Shown: positions 8,235 to 16,747 of the stretch, in pieces
How positions within the stretch are numbered: the stretch's first letter is position 1
Layout of the letters: every line of letters begins with the position of its first letter
Source of the DNA: Kitasatospora sp. GAS204B
GTDB taxonomy: Bacteria > Actinomycetota > Actinomycetes > Streptomycetales > Streptomycetaceae
Assembly (NCBI RefSeq): GCF_029892155.1
Contig: NZ_JARZAG010000015.1
Span: 62,001 to 126,000 of the forward strand
Length of the DNA: 64,000 nt
Direction: 5' to 3'
Notes under the pieces: model-generated
The model's input: only the letters and a program-made list of their open reading frames with translations
The model's database searches: none
What the model was told of the DNA's origin: nothing
Translations under genes and position numbers: made by a program

Positions 8235-9455
8235 ATGACTGATCAGAACGACAACCTCACCCTGATCCGCGAGAGCTTCGCGCTGGTCCAGCAGCACGCG
8301 GACAAGCTCACCGGCCACTTCTACGCCACCCTCTTCCTGCACCACCCCGAGGCCCGCGCCCTCTTCCCGCCCGCCATGGACCTGCAGCGTGACCGGCTCT
8401 TCCGGGCCCTGGCGGGCGCGGTCCGGATGCTCGACCGGCCCGCCGAACTGACCACGTTCCTCCAGCAGCTGGGCCGGGATCACCGCAAGTACGGGGTGCA
8501 GAGCGCGCATTACGACGCGGTCGGCGCGGCATTGCTGAGCACCCTGCGCCGGTTCGCCGGCGAGGCCTGGACGCCCGCCCACGAGCAGGCCTGGACCGAG
8601 GCCTACGGCCAGATCGCCGCGGCGATGAGCGGGGCCGCCGAGGCCGACGCCGCCGGCAGCCCGGCGAGTTGGCTGGCCGAGGTGGTGGGCCACGAGCAGC
8701 GCTCGGCCGACCTGGCGGTGCTGACCCTGCGCCCGGAGTCGCCGTTCCCCTACCGGGCCGGGCAGTACACCACCGTCGAGACCGCCCGCTGGCCGCGGGT
8801 CTGGCGCCCGTACTCGATCGCCAACGCGCCGCGCCGAGACGGCCTGTTGAACCTGCACGTGCGGGCCGTCCCGGCCGGCTGGGTGAGCAACACGCTGGTG
8901 CACCACACCCGGGTCGGCGACGTGCTGCGACTCGGCCCGGGCCGCGGCGCGATGACGCTGCCCGAGCGGCCGGCCCGCCGGGTGGTCTGCGTGGCCGGCG
9001 GCACCGGGTTGGCGCCGGTGAAGGCGCTGGTCGAGGAGATGATCGCGCGCAACCGGCCGCTCACCCTGCACCTGTTCGTCGGCGCACGGCGCGAGAGCGA
9101 CCTGTACGACCTGCGCAGCCTGCGGCAACTGGCCAGCGTCTTCCCCCGGTTGCTGCTGGTCCCGGTGGTCTCCGAGCAGATCGAGTACCCGGGCGTGGTG
9201 GGCCGGCTGCCCGAGGTGGTGCCGGCCCAGGGGCACTGGGTGCACCATGAGGTCTTCGTCAGCGGGCCCGACGACATGGTGGTCAGCATGGTCGAGCGGT
9301 TCCAGCGCGACGGCGTGCCGGCCGAGCGGCTGCACTACGAGCTGAGCACCACGCCGGCCGAGCTGGACATCACCTCCGGACTGCTGGACGGCGGCGTCCC
9401 GCCGTTCCAGCAGCAGCCGCAGCAGCGCACCCGCACCGACGGCCCGTCGCGCTAG
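8235..9455 (+). CDS. flavohemoprotein (globin plus ferredoxin-NADP reductase domains)
   Basis: Hmp-like nitric oxide dioxygenase candidate: the globin binds NO and O2, and the reductase supplies electrons from NAD(P)H through FAD, giving nitrate. Seen: a globin domain over about residues 1-135 (FALVQQHADKLTGHFYATLF, and the proximal-histidine region LGRDHRKYGVQSAHYDAVG), then an FNR module with the FAD motif RPYSIANAP near residue 195 and the nucleotide motif GGTGLAPVKALVEE near residue 255. 406 residues is the normal length. Streptomycete homologues are often called globin domain-containing FAD-binding oxidoreductases, and NO dioxygenase activity is proven only for some. Translated with the upstream PPOX gene. 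Confidence 0.88.
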   Translation: MTDQNDNLTLIRESFALVQQHADKLTGHFYATLFLHHPEARALFPPAMDLQRDRLFRALAGAVRMLDRPAELTTFLQQLGRDHRKYGVQSAHYDAVGAALLSTLRRFAGEAWTPAHEQAWTEAYGQIAAAMSGAAEADAAGSPASWLAEVVGHEQRSADLAVLTLRPESPFPYRAGQYTTVETARWPRVWRPYSIANAPRRDGLLNLHVRAVPAGWVSNTLVHHTRVGDVLRLGPGRGAMTLPERPARRVVCVAGGTGLAPVKALVEEMIARNRPLTLHLFVGARRESDLYDLRSLRQLASVFPRLLLVPVVSEQIEYPGVVGRLPEVVPAQGHWVHHEVFVSGPDDMVVSMVERFQRDGVPAERLHYELSTTPAELDITSGLLDGGVPPFQQQPQQRTRTDGPSR

Positions 9456-9475
9456 AACAGGGCGGCCCGGGTCAG

Positions 9476-9490
9476 CTGACGATCCGTCAG
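9476..9490. repeat. dispersed 15-bp palindrome, copy between convergent genes
   Basis: CTGACGATCCGTCAG. One of eight related sequences in the window (also 5129, 26075, 36254, 41656, 52691, 59103, 60425); here it lies in the short gap between the flavohemoprotein and EphD-like genes and can form a 6-bp stem. Confidence 0.65.
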
Positions 9491-11205
9491 CCGGCGTTGA
9501 TCCGGGCCGCCCGGCGCAGCAGTCCGGGCGAGATCCGGCCGGCCCAGCGCGCGAGCTTGGCCTCCACCGTCACGGGCACCACCGGCTTGCCGGTCCGCAC
9601 CGCCTTGACGATCTCGGCCGCCACCTTCTCGGGCGGGAAGCCCCGGCGCGCGTAGAGCCTGGCCGCCCGGTCCTGCTTGGCCGTCTGCTCGCTCGCCGAG
9701 AGGCCGGAGAAGGTCGAGGTCCTGGTGATGTTGGTGTTGACGATGCCGGGGCAGATCGCGCTCACCCCGATGCCGCTGTCGGCGAGTTCGGCCCGCAGGC
9801 AGTCGGAGAGCATCAGCACGGCGGCCTTGCTGGTCGCGTAGGCGGCGAGCACCTTGGACGGCAGGTAGGCGGCCGCCGAGGCCAGGTTGACGATGTGGCC
9901 GCCCCGGCCGCGCGCCACCATCAGGGCGCCGAAGGCCCGGCAACCGTGGATCACGCCCCACAGGTTGACGTCCAGGACCCGCTGCCACTCCTTCTCGGTG
10001 GTCTGCAGGAAGGTGCCCGAGTGCCCGATCCCGGCGTTGTTGACCAGCACGTCCGGCACCCCGTGCTCGGTCGCCACCTGCTGCGCGAAGGCGTCCATGG
10101 CCGCGCCGTCGCTCACGTCCACCCGGTAGGCGTGGCCCGCGCCGCCGACCAGGGTGACCAGCTCGGCGGTCCGCTCGGCCGCCACCTGGTCCAGGTCGCA
10201 GACCACCACGGTGGCACCCTGCTCGCCGAAGGCCAGCGCGGTGGCCCGGCCGATCCCGCTGCCGGCGCCGGTGATCACCACCAACTTCTCGCCCGGGGCC
10301 GGCGGTTGGCCGGTGCTCTCGATCCGTGCGGTGAACTCGCGCACCAACCCCGCCACCACCGGGCCCTGTTCGAGCAGCGCGGACCAGTGGGTGGCGTTCA
10401 GCTCGCGCCGGGTCAGTCGGGGCACCCAGCGCTCCAGGCCCTCGGAGAGGAACGGGCTGACGTAGTGGTCACGGCGCAGCGTGATCAGCTGCACCGGGAC
10501 CTCGGTGTGCCGCTCGCGCGGGTTGCGCAGCGTCGGGCGCATGTTCGCCCGGTACAACTCGATCCCGCGCACGGCATCCTGACGGATCGTCGGCTGGGGA
10601 TGCCCGGCCCGTGGCCGCACGCCCTCCAGATCGCGCAGCACCCGCGGCCAGGCCCGGGCCAGGCCCAGCCGCCAGCCGGCGGGAGCCAGGAAGGGCAGGT
10701 GGAAGGCGGTGATGTACCAGGAGTGCGCGCCCTGGACCAGGAGTTGGCGCAGGTGCCGGGGGGTGGGGCGGCGCAGCCGGTACCGGATCCAGTGGCCCAT
10801 GTGATCCAGGCAGGGCCCCGACATCGTGGTGTAGGAGGCCAGCCGGCGCTCGGCGCCGGGCTCGGTGACCGCCTCCCAGGACTGCAGCGAGCCCCAGTCG
10901 TGCGCGACCACGTGCACCGGGCGGTCGGGGCTGACCGCGTCGGCCACCGCGAACAGGTCGGCGGCCAGCAGCTCCAGGCGGTACTCGGCGCGCCCGGCCG
11001 GCACCGAGGACTCCCCGGCGCCGCGCACGTCGTAGCGGACCACGTGGTGGTCGGCGGCGAGGTCCTCGGCCACGTCGTCCCAGACCCGGTGGGTGTCCGG
11101 ATAGCCGTGCACCAGCAGCACGGTGGGCGCCGCGGGGTCGCCCTGCTCGAAGACGGCCAGGTCGACGCCGGCGCTGTGCACCGTACGACGTGTCACCGGG
11201 CTCAT
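9487..11205 (-). CDS. alpha/beta hydrolase-short-chain dehydrogenase fusion (EphD-like)
   Basis: Two-enzyme fusion with the architecture of mycobacterial EphD. Residues 1-295 form an alpha/beta hydrolase: oxyanion region LVHGYPDTHRVWDDV and the nucleophile motif VVAHDWGSLQSWE, with Asp in the position used by epoxide hydrolases and dehalogenases. Residues 305-572 form a short-chain dehydrogenase: cofactor motif VVITGAGSGIGRATA, NNAG, and the catalytic YATSKAAV (Tyr-x-x-x-Lys). 572 residues compares well with the fusion family. The start overlaps the stop of the M24 gene by ATGA. Likely substrate: a lipid-derived epoxide or diol, inferred from EphD. It is the last gene of a four-gene minus-strand unit. 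Confidence 0.88.
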   Translation of the reverse strand: MSPVTRRTVHSAGVDLAVFEQGDPAAPTVLLVHGYPDTHRVWDDVAEDLAADHHVVRYDVRGAGESSVPAGRAEYRLELLAADLFAVADAVSPDRPVHVVAHDWGSLQSWEAVTEPGAERRLASYTTMSGPCLDHMGHWIRYRLRRPTPRHLRQLLVQGAHSWYITAFHLPFLAPAGWRLGLARAWPRVLRDLEGVRPRAGHPQPTIRQDAVRGIELYRANMRPTLRNPRERHTEVPVQLITLRRDHYVSPFLSEGLERWVPRLTRRELNATHWSALLEQGPVVAGLVREFTARIESTGQPPAPGEKLVVITGAGSGIGRATALAFGEQGATVVVCDLDQVAAERTAELVTLVGGAGHAYRVDVSDGAAMDAFAQQVATEHGVPDVLVNNAGIGHSGTFLQTTEKEWQRVLDVNLWGVIHGCRAFGALMVARGRGGHIVNLASAAAYLPSKVLAAYATSKAAVLMLSDCLRAELADSGIGVSAICPGIVNTNITRTSTFSGLSASEQTAKQDRAARLYARRGFPPEKVAAEIVKAVRTGKPVVPVTVEAKLARWAGRISPGLLRRAARINAG

Positions 11206-12035
11206 GCGGCGGCCTCCTCAAGGCTCGTCCAGCGCCGCACGTGCGGCAGATCGTCGTCCAGCCAGTAGGCCTCGTCCTCGGTGACCACCAGCAGTTCCTC
11301 GAACTTGATACCCACCTCGCGGAACCCGATGTGCGGCTCGACCGCCCACAGGCCCGGCGTGGGCGCGTGCCGGGAGGCGCGACCGTCGGCCCAGAGCGGG
11401 GAGCGGCCGTGCAGCCGCTCGCTGATCAGCTCCCGGCCCAGCGTCTGCAGGGTGCGCAGGCCGAAGCCGAACAGGTTGACGCCCTTGGGCGCGCGGCTGG
11501 TGTTGCGGGTCACCTGATGGCCGATCACCCGCCCAGGGTAGACCTGGTGGCGGTTGTCGTAGCCGTGCGCGGCGAGCTGGGCGTCCACCGCCGCGTAGAC
11601 CTCGTCCAGCGGCCTGCGGGCCCGCACCTCGCGCAGGATCAACTCCCGGTAGACCTTGAGGTCCTGGGCGAGCCGGTCCCAGACCGGGTTGGCGCCGACC
11701 TTGCCGCCGTAGCCGATGTCGGCGGTGTAGCCGTCCACCACCGGGGCGCAGTCCAGCACGTAGGGCATGCCCTCCTGGAGCACCCGGGAGCCGGCGAAGA
11801 ACTGCAGCGGGGTGTGGAAGTGCCGGAAGGCGGTGCGGTCGCCGAACCAGGCGAACGGCACGTGGAAGAAGTCGTCCACGCCCTCGGCCACCAGGCACCG
11901 GCACAGCTTCTGGGTGGCCTGCCGCTCGGTCACCCCGGGCTCGATCCAGGCGGCGACCTGTTCGGCGCAGTGGTAGGCGAGTTGCTGGACCTCGCGGAAC
12001 CGGTCGAGGTCGGCGGCGGAGTAGTCGAACGCCAT
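11202..12035 (-). CDS. M24 family (pita-bread fold) metallopeptidase-like protein
   Basis: Member of the aminopeptidase P/creatinase family, 277 residues. Seen: an aspartate pair in VLDCAPVVDGYTADIGYG near residue 110-125, a histidine in GRVIGHQVTRN near residue 185, and glutamates in LWAVEPHIGF and VGIKFEELLVV near the C-terminus. These are the five ligands that hold the dinuclear metal in M24 peptidases, so the site looks intact. The N-terminal domain of larger members is absent. The gene sits between a 2Fe-2S reductase (gap of three bases) and the EphD-like fusion (ATGA overlap), an odd setting for a peptidase; a hydrolytic role on a small amide is equally possible. Confidence 0.85.
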   Translation of the reverse strand: MAFDYSAADLDRFREVQQLAYHCAEQVAAWIEPGVTERQATQKLCRCLVAEGVDDFFHVPFAWFGDRTAFRHFHTPLQFFAGSRVLQEGMPYVLDCAPVVDGYTADIGYGGKVGANPVWDRLAQDLKVYRELILREVRARRPLDEVYAAVDAQLAAHGYDNRHQVYPGRVIGHQVTRNTSRAPKGVNLFGFGLRTLQTLGRELISERLHGRSPLWADGRASRHAPTPGLWAVEPHIGFREVGIKFEELLVVTEDEAYWLDDDLPHVRRWTSLEEAAA

Positions 12036-12038
12036 CGG

Positions 12039-13223
12039 TCAGTCCTCCAGGACCAGGGTCTCGCCCTCGGCCGCGCGGGAGACGCACGGCAGCAGGGCGC
12101 CGCTCGCGCGCTCCTCGGCGGTGAGCCGGCGGTCACGGTGTTCGGGGGTGCCGGCCAGCAGCTGGACCCGGCAGGTGCCGCAGAAGCCCTGGTGGCAGGA
12201 GTACGGCAGGTCGGGCCTCGCCTCTCGCAGCACGTCGAGCGCGGAACGGTCGGCGGGGACGGGCAGCCGCGGTCCTTCCTGGCCGAGCTGGAGGGTGAAC
12301 GGGCGGCCGTCCAGGATCGGGGCGGCGCCGAACCGCTCGTAGTGCAGGGCGGCGGCGGGTGAGGCCTCGAAGGCGGCTTGCACGGCGGCCAGCATGGGGG
12401 TCGGGCCGCAGCAGTAGACGGCGGTGCCGGGGCGGGCCGCGGCCAGCAGCTCGGCGCCGGTCGGCAGGCCCTCGGCGTCCTCGGTGCGAAAGCTCACCCG
12501 GTCGGGTGCCAGCGCGCGCAGTTCCTCGGTGAAGGGCATCGAGGCGGCGCTGCGGCCGGCGTGCACCAGGTGCCAGTCCAGGCCGCGCCGCTGGGCCTCG
12601 CGGGCCATCGGCAGCAGCGGGGTGATGCCGATCCCGCCGGCCACCAGCAGCAGCCGCGGCTCGCCACAGAAGGCGAAGCCGTTGCGCGGCCGACGGACCG
12701 TCAGGCGGGCGCCGAGGTGCAGTTCCTCGTGGATCTCGCGGGAGCCGCCGCCACCGTCGGCGATCCGGCGCACGGCGATCCGGTAGGTGGTGCGGTCGGC
12801 CGGGTCGCCACAGAGCGAGTAGTGGCGCTCGCGTCCCGAGGGCAGGATCAGCCGCAGGTGGGCGCCGGGCTGCCAGGACGGCAGGCGGTCGCCGGACGGG
12901 TCGGCCAGCCGCAGCTCGACCACCTCCTCGGCGACCGCCCGGTGTCCGGTGATCACCAGGGACAGCGGTGCCCGCGCCCGAGGCGCCGGCAGCCGCGGGT
13001 TGCGGCGCAGCAGCGGGCGGCCCATCGCCGGGGTGTAGAGGTCGCTGAAGGTGGTGACGGCGCGCATGAAGCGGTCCGGCTGCGGGCGGCCGTAGAGGTC
13101 CGGCGGCGGGTTGTCCACGTCCAGCTGGGTGGTGCGGCCGAAGACGGCGGTGGGTGCGGGCGCGGTCTCGCGCGAGGGCGTGCTCGGCTTCTTCGGGATC
13201 TTCTTCATCGGGTGCCCGTTCAT
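12039..13223 (-). CDS. PDR/VanB-type flavin reductase with C-terminal 2Fe-2S ferredoxin domain
   Basis: Electron-transfer protein passing electrons from NAD(P)H through a flavin to a plant-type 2Fe-2S cluster, normally to an oxygenase. Seen in 394 residues: a basic, disordered N-terminus (MKKIPKKPSTPSRE), a flavin-binding barrel with GRERHYSLCGDP, the nucleotide-binding segment LLLVAGGIGITPLLPM, CCGPTPML, and a C-terminal cluster motif CHQGFCGTCRVQ with the fourth cysteine in LPCVSR. ATG 13223 leaves 20 bases after the upstream stop; ATG 13208 is an alternative. Its natural partner in the operon is the ferritin-like protein next door, not a Rieske oxygenase, which makes the pair interesting. 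Confidence 0.88.
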   Translation of the reverse strand: MNGHPMKKIPKKPSTPSRETAPAPTAVFGRTTQLDVDNPPPDLYGRPQPDRFMRAVTTFSDLYTPAMGRPLLRRNPRLPAPRARAPLSLVITGHRAVAEEVVELRLADPSGDRLPSWQPGAHLRLILPSGRERHYSLCGDPADRTTYRIAVRRIADGGGGSREIHEELHLGARLTVRRPRNGFAFCGEPRLLLVAGGIGITPLLPMAREAQRRGLDWHLVHAGRSAASMPFTEELRALAPDRVSFRTEDAEGLPTGAELLAAARPGTAVYCCGPTPMLAAVQAAFEASPAAALHYERFGAAPILDGRPFTLQLGQEGPRLPVPADRSALDVLREARPDLPYSCHQGFCGTCRVQLLAGTPEHRDRRLTAEERASGALLPCVSRAAEGETLVLED

Positions 13224-13243
13224 CGGTCGGCTGCCTGGCGGCG

Positions 13244-14128
13244 TCAGCGGGCGGCGGCGCGGGCGGCCGGCGAGCTGGCGAGGTAGCTCAGCGCCTGCGC
13301 GCTGGAGCCCTCCTGGGTCGGGTGGTAGCCGCGCCTGAGGTAGCGCAGGCCCGAGCGCAGCGACGCCATCGGCTCCGGCAGCAGCCCGCGCCGGGAGATG
13401 TCCAGGGCCTTGCGCCAGGTCGGCACGATCCGGCCGTCCAGCGTCGGGTCGGCGGCCAGCAGGAACCGCACCCCGCGCACCCACAGGTGCACCAGCAGCG
13501 GCCCGGAGACCGCCATGCCGCGCACCCGCCGCAGGTAGCCCGGGTCCAGGTGGGTCATCAGGTCGAACGCCACGCTGCGGTGCTCGACCTCCTCCGCGCC
13601 GTGCCAGCGCAGCAGGTCCAGCATCGTCGGGTCGGCCTCGGCGCGGTCCAGGCCGGGCGAGTTGAGCGCCCAGTTGCCGAGGAAGGCGGTGAAGTGCTCG
13701 ATCGCGGCGACGAAGGCCACCCGCTCGATGATGTTCTCCCGGCGCTGCCGGGGGCCGAGCTTCGGCTTCTCCCCCAGCACCCGCTGGAAGAGCCAGGCGA
13801 TCTGCCGCACGTACGGGCGCGGGTCGAGCCCCTGGGCGAGCAGGTGGTCGAGCACCTCCTGGTGGGCCTCGGCGTGGATGGACTCCTGGCCGATGAAGCC
13901 GAGCACCTCCTCGCGCAGCTGCTCGTCGGTGATCAGCGGCAGCGCGTCCTTGAACACCTTGATGAACCAGCGCTCACCCTCGGGCAGCAGCAGGTGCAGC
14001 ACGTTGATCGTGTGGGTGGCGAGCGGCTCGTCCGGGATCCAGTGCAGCGGCAGCCCGCTCCAGTCGAACGTGACGTCGCGCGGCTCCAACACGAGGTCGG
14101 CGTGCACCTCGGGGGCGGTTCTGGGCAT
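13244..14128 (-). CDS. PF10118 metal-dependent hydrolase-like, ferritin-type helical protein
   Basis: 294-residue protein of the family annotated metal-dependent hydrolase (PF10118). Seen: carboxylate/histidine motifs spaced as in diiron four-helix proteins: LGFIGQESIHAEAHQEVLDHL near residue 80, FVAAIEHFTAFLGNW near residue 140, and WHGAEEVEHRSVAFDLM near residue 175. The E-x-x-H/E pairs suggest a di-metal site, so an oxygenase or oxidase activity fed by the adjacent 2Fe-2S reductase is plausible. That is an inference: the family name is only a label and no substrate is established. First gene of the minus-strand unit 14128 to 9487; its promoter region carries a palindromic operator. Confidence 0.82.
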   Translation of the reverse strand: MPRTAPEVHADLVLEPRDVTFDWSGLPLHWIPDEPLATHTINVLHLLLPEGERWFIKVFKDALPLITDEQLREEVLGFIGQESIHAEAHQEVLDHLLAQGLDPRPYVRQIAWLFQRVLGEKPKLGPRQRRENIIERVAFVAAIEHFTAFLGNWALNSPGLDRAEADPTMLDLLRWHGAEEVEHRSVAFDLMTHLDPGYLRRVRGMAVSGPLLVHLWVRGVRFLLAADPTLDGRIVPTWRKALDISRRGLLPEPMASLRSGLRYLRRGYHPTQEGSSAQALSYLASSPAARAAAR

Positions 14129-14146
14129 GGGAGGACCCTCCTGACC

Positions 14147-14203
14147 TGCGGGGGTGGCGTCAGGACCTCAAACTACTGGCGGGTATCGCGGGCCACAAGG
14201 GTT
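14147..14203 (-). promoter_or_regulatory. promoter and TetR-like operator of the PF10118/reductase operon
   Basis: On the minus strand a TTGTGG (-35) and TAGTTT (-10) are 17 bases apart, ending near 14171, about 40 bases before the ATG at 14128. The palindrome TACTGGCGGGTA at 14174-14185 lies between and on the -10 side, with TAC/GTA half-sites of the kind many TetR-family repressors use. No TetR gene is present in this window, so the repressor is encoded elsewhere or is not of that family. Confidence 0.5.
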
Positions 14204-14285
14204 TCGACCGTTTCTATCGACATCGAGTCTAATAAGCCGATCAAGGCCGGCCCTGGACCCGGACCCCGGAGGGGGCGGACACGCG

Positions 14286-14306
14286 GCGGGGCGGGCGACG
14301 CCCCGC
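14286..14306. terminator. short GC hairpin downstream of the mannosyltransferase gene
   Basis: GCGGGGCG at 14286-14293 pairs with CGCCCCGC at 14299-14306 across a 5-base loop, 38 bases beyond the minus-strand stop at 14344. Plausible terminator. Confidence 0.45.
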
Positions 14307-14343
14307 GCCGTCACCCGCCCCTGCCGCGCACCCGCCCGACGGC

Positions 14344-15078
14344 TCAGCCCTGGGTGACCCCGCTGTGCTTGGCGCGCAGCCGCCACGGCATCCAGGCCGA
14401 CTCCAACTGCGTGCTCAGCGACATCTTGGAGGTCCCGGCGACGCGCTGCCCGAAGCGGATCGGCACCTCGGCGATCCGCACCCCGGCGCGCGAGGCGAGG
14501 TACTTCATCTCCACCTGGAACGAGAAGCCGTTGGACTCGATCCGCTCCAGGCCGACGGCCGCCAGCGCGTCCCTGGACCAGAGGTTGAACCCGGCGGTCA
14601 CGTCAGCGGCGGGCACCCCGAGGATCGTCTTGACGTAGAAGTTCGCCCACTGGGAGAGCAGCCGGCGGTGCAGACCCCAGGCCTCGTCCAGCGAGCCGCC
14701 GGTCGTGTAGCGCGAGCCGATGACCAGTCCGGCACCCCGCTCCGCGGCCTCGATCATGGGCGCCAGCGCCGTGGGCGGGTGCGAGAAGTCGGCGTCCATC
14801 TGGACCACCAGGTCGGCGCCGTCCTCGATCGCCTTGCCCATGCCGGCCCGGTAGGCCCGGCCGAGGCCGTCCTTGGTCGTCCGGTGCAGCACGTCGACCA
14901 CGCCGGGGTGGGTGGCGGCGAGCTTGTCGGCCACCTCGCCGGTGCCGTCCGGGCTCCCGTCATCGACCACCAGGACACCGAGGCCCGGGACGTCCTGGCC
15001 GAGTATCTCCTGGACGATGCGCGGGAGATTCTCGACCTCGTTGTAGGTCGGGATCACCACGACGGTCTTGAGGGTCAA
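14344..15078 (-). CDS. polyprenol monophosphomannose synthase (GT2)
   Basis: Family 2 glycosyltransferase that transfers mannose from GDP-mannose to polyprenyl phosphate at the cytoplasmic face of the membrane, feeding protein O-mannosylation and lipoglycan synthesis in actinobacteria. Seen in 244 residues: VVVIPTYNEVENLPRIV at the N-terminus, VVDDGSPDGTGEVAD, the DxD metal motif QMDADFSHPP near residue 93, and the acceptor-side segment VIGSRYTTGGSL. No C-terminal membrane anchor, so it is the free-standing catalytic form rather than the mycobacterial lipid-linked fusion. The start is TTG at 15078, preceded by GGAGCG at a good distance. Confidence 0.93.
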   Translation of the reverse strand: MTLKTVVVIPTYNEVENLPRIVQEILGQDVPGLGVLVVDDGSPDGTGEVADKLAATHPGVVDVLHRTTKDGLGRAYRAGMGKAIEDGADLVVQMDADFSHPPTALAPMIEAAERGAGLVIGSRYTTGGSLDEAWGLHRRLLSQWANFYVKTILGVPAADVTAGFNLWSRDALAAVGLERIESNGFSFQVEMKYLASRAGVRIAEVPIRFGQRVAGTSKMSLSTQLESAWMPWRLRAKHSGVTQG

Positions 15079-15310
15079 GGAACGCTCCGTTCAACGGGAA
15101 GGCAGTGGTCACGCGGTCGACTCCCAGGCGGTGCACCGCGCCGGCTAACTCACATATTCGCAAAGGCACATGAGAGCCGATCATGCCACCCCGGCCTCCC
15201 GGGCCCCGCGCCGCGGGCACCGCCGAACGGCCTCGGCTCCGCTCGCGGGCCCTCCGATCGCCACCTACCGTGAACGAGCCGGTACCCTCCGGCAGCGGAA
15301 GGAGAGAACA

Positions 15311-15745
15311 GTGATCACAGCGCGTGACATCATGCACCGCGGGGCCCAGTGCGTCGACGCCAGTCAGACGCTGATGGCGGCGGCCAAGATGATGCGGGAC
15401 AAGGGCGTGGGCGCCCTCCCGATCTGCGGGCCGGACAAGAAGCTCAAGGGCATCATCACGGACCGCGACATCGTCACCCGATGTATCGCCGAGGGCAAGG
15501 ACCCGTCGACCATGACGGCGATGGACCTGGGCGGCCACCTGCACTGCGTGCGCGCCGACGACGACATGGCGACGGTGCTCAAGAAGATGGAGCAGCACCA
15601 GATCCGCCGCATGCCGGTGATCGAGGACGGGATGCTGGTCGGCATGATCACCGAGAAGGACCTGGCCGACGCCCACAAGACGTCCAAGGGACTGACCGAC
15701 AAGCAGATCATCGAGTTCATGGACAGCATGTTCGTCACGCACTGA
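15311..15745 (+). CDS. tandem CBS-domain protein
   Basis: Small cytoplasmic protein of 144 residues made of two CBS motifs, which together bind adenine nucleotides. Seen: first CBS from ITARDIMHRGAQ to IITDRDIVTRCIAEG, second from TVLKKMEQHQIRRMPVIED to GMITEKDLADAH. GTG 15311 is chosen because AAGGAGAG sits directly upstream; longer starts have no ribosome site. The usual role is an energy or redox sensor acting on a partner enzyme, but nothing here identifies the partner. It is a monocistronic gene, ended by a strong hairpin. Confidence 0.88.
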   Translation: MITARDIMHRGAQCVDASQTLMAAAKMMRDKGVGALPICGPDKKLKGIITDRDIVTRCIAEGKDPSTMTAMDLGGHLHCVRADDDMATVLKKMEQHQIRRMPVIEDGMLVGMITEKDLADAHKTSKGLTDKQIIEFMDSMFVTH

Positions 15746-15770
15746 CGCGCTGTCACACGGCGGTCGTCGC

Positions 15771-15816
15771 ACGGGTGCGGGCCGGGTCCGGAGTTCCGGA
15801 CCCGGCCCGCACCCGT
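15771..15816. terminator. 22-bp perfect hairpin between convergent genes
   Basis: Arms 15771-15792 and 15795-15816 are exact complements (ACGGGTGCGGGCCGGG... on the left), among the strongest stems in the window. It lies between the plus-strand CBS gene and the minus-strand IclR gene and can terminate both. Confidence 0.85.
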
Positions 15817-15859
15817 GTCGCTGCCCGACCCAGGTCGCCTCAGGCCGCCTCAGGCCGCT

Positions 15860-16639
15860 CTACACCGCCATCGCGAGCATCAACGGGGCGGCCCGCTCGG
15901 CCAGCAGCTCCGCGGCAGCGCGCAGCCGGTGGGCGTTGTCGACCGGGAGCGACATCGCCAGGCAGCCCACCGTGCTGCCCGCGGTGACCGGGACGGCGGC
16001 GCAGACCGTGCCCAACGCGTACTCCTGGAGGTCCAGCATCGGGACGGTGGCGGGCTGCCGCTCCAGACGCTGCATCAGCTGGTCGGCGTCGGTGATGGTG
16101 CGCGAGGTGAGCCGGGCGATCGGATGCCGGGCCAGGTGGTCCAGGCGGCCGTCGTGGTCGAGCTGGCTGAGCAGGCACTTGCCGATCGCGCTGGCGTGGG
16201 CGGTGGCCTTGAAGTCGACCCACTCGTGGACGGCGGGCGCGTGCGCGGCCTCGGCCACCGCCTCCACCCGCAGCTCGCCGTCGTGGTAGCGGCTGAAGTA
16301 GACGGCGGCGCCCAGCTCGTCGCGCAGCTCGGTGAGCTTGTGCTGCAGCCGGATCCGGATCAGCTGCTCGCGGTTGTACTGGCCGAGCATCGCGAAGGTG
16401 CCGCCCAGCACCCAACCGCCGTCGCTCGGCTGCAGGTAGCCCTCGGCGCAGAGCACGCCGACCAGTTCGCGCACCACCGGCTCGGGCAGCGCGGTCTCCC
16501 GGACCAGGTCGGGCAGCCCCGCGCCGTAGGGGTGGCGGTCGGCGGCCTCCAGCACCCGCAGGGCTCGCCGCAGCGAGGTGTGCGGGCCGGACTCGCCCTG
16601 GTCCAGCATGATCTGATGACCTTGTCCGTGTGCCGGCAT
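15860..16639 (-). CDS. IclR family transcriptional regulator
   Basis: Cytoplasmic DNA-binding regulator with the two-domain IclR layout in 259 residues. Seen: an N-terminal winged helix (LRRALRVLEAADRHPYGAG, LPEPVVRELVGVLCAEGYLQ) and a C-terminal ligand domain with ATAHASAIGKCLLSQL and a late AVPVTAGSTVGCLAMSLPV. The start is ATG 16639, with AAGGGGAGG just upstream. It is separate from, and only distantly like, the AllR-type regulator at 35386. It is followed on the map by the catalase-allantoicase-allantoinase operon but a terminator lies between, so its target is unknown. A palindrome at 16748-16759 is the best operator candidate. Confidence 0.85.
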   Translation of the reverse strand: MPAHGQGHQIMLDQGESGPHTSLRRALRVLEAADRHPYGAGLPDLVRETALPEPVVRELVGVLCAEGYLQPSDGGWVLGGTFAMLGQYNREQLIRIRLQHKLTELRDELGAAVYFSRYHDGELRVEAVAEAAHAPAVHEWVDFKATAHASAIGKCLLSQLDHDGRLDHLARHPIARLTSRTITDADQLMQRLERQPATVPMLDLQEYALGTVCAAVPVTAGSTVGCLAMSLPVDNAHRLRAAAELLAERAAPLMLAMAV

Positions 16640-16747
16640 GGCCTCCCCTTCCGCCGTCCCCGGGTATCCTCCCCCAGCCTATCCACCGAGCCGTCGTCGT
16701 ACCCGACGGTCGGGCGAGAATCCCGCAGGTGACGGCTATTGGCCGAA

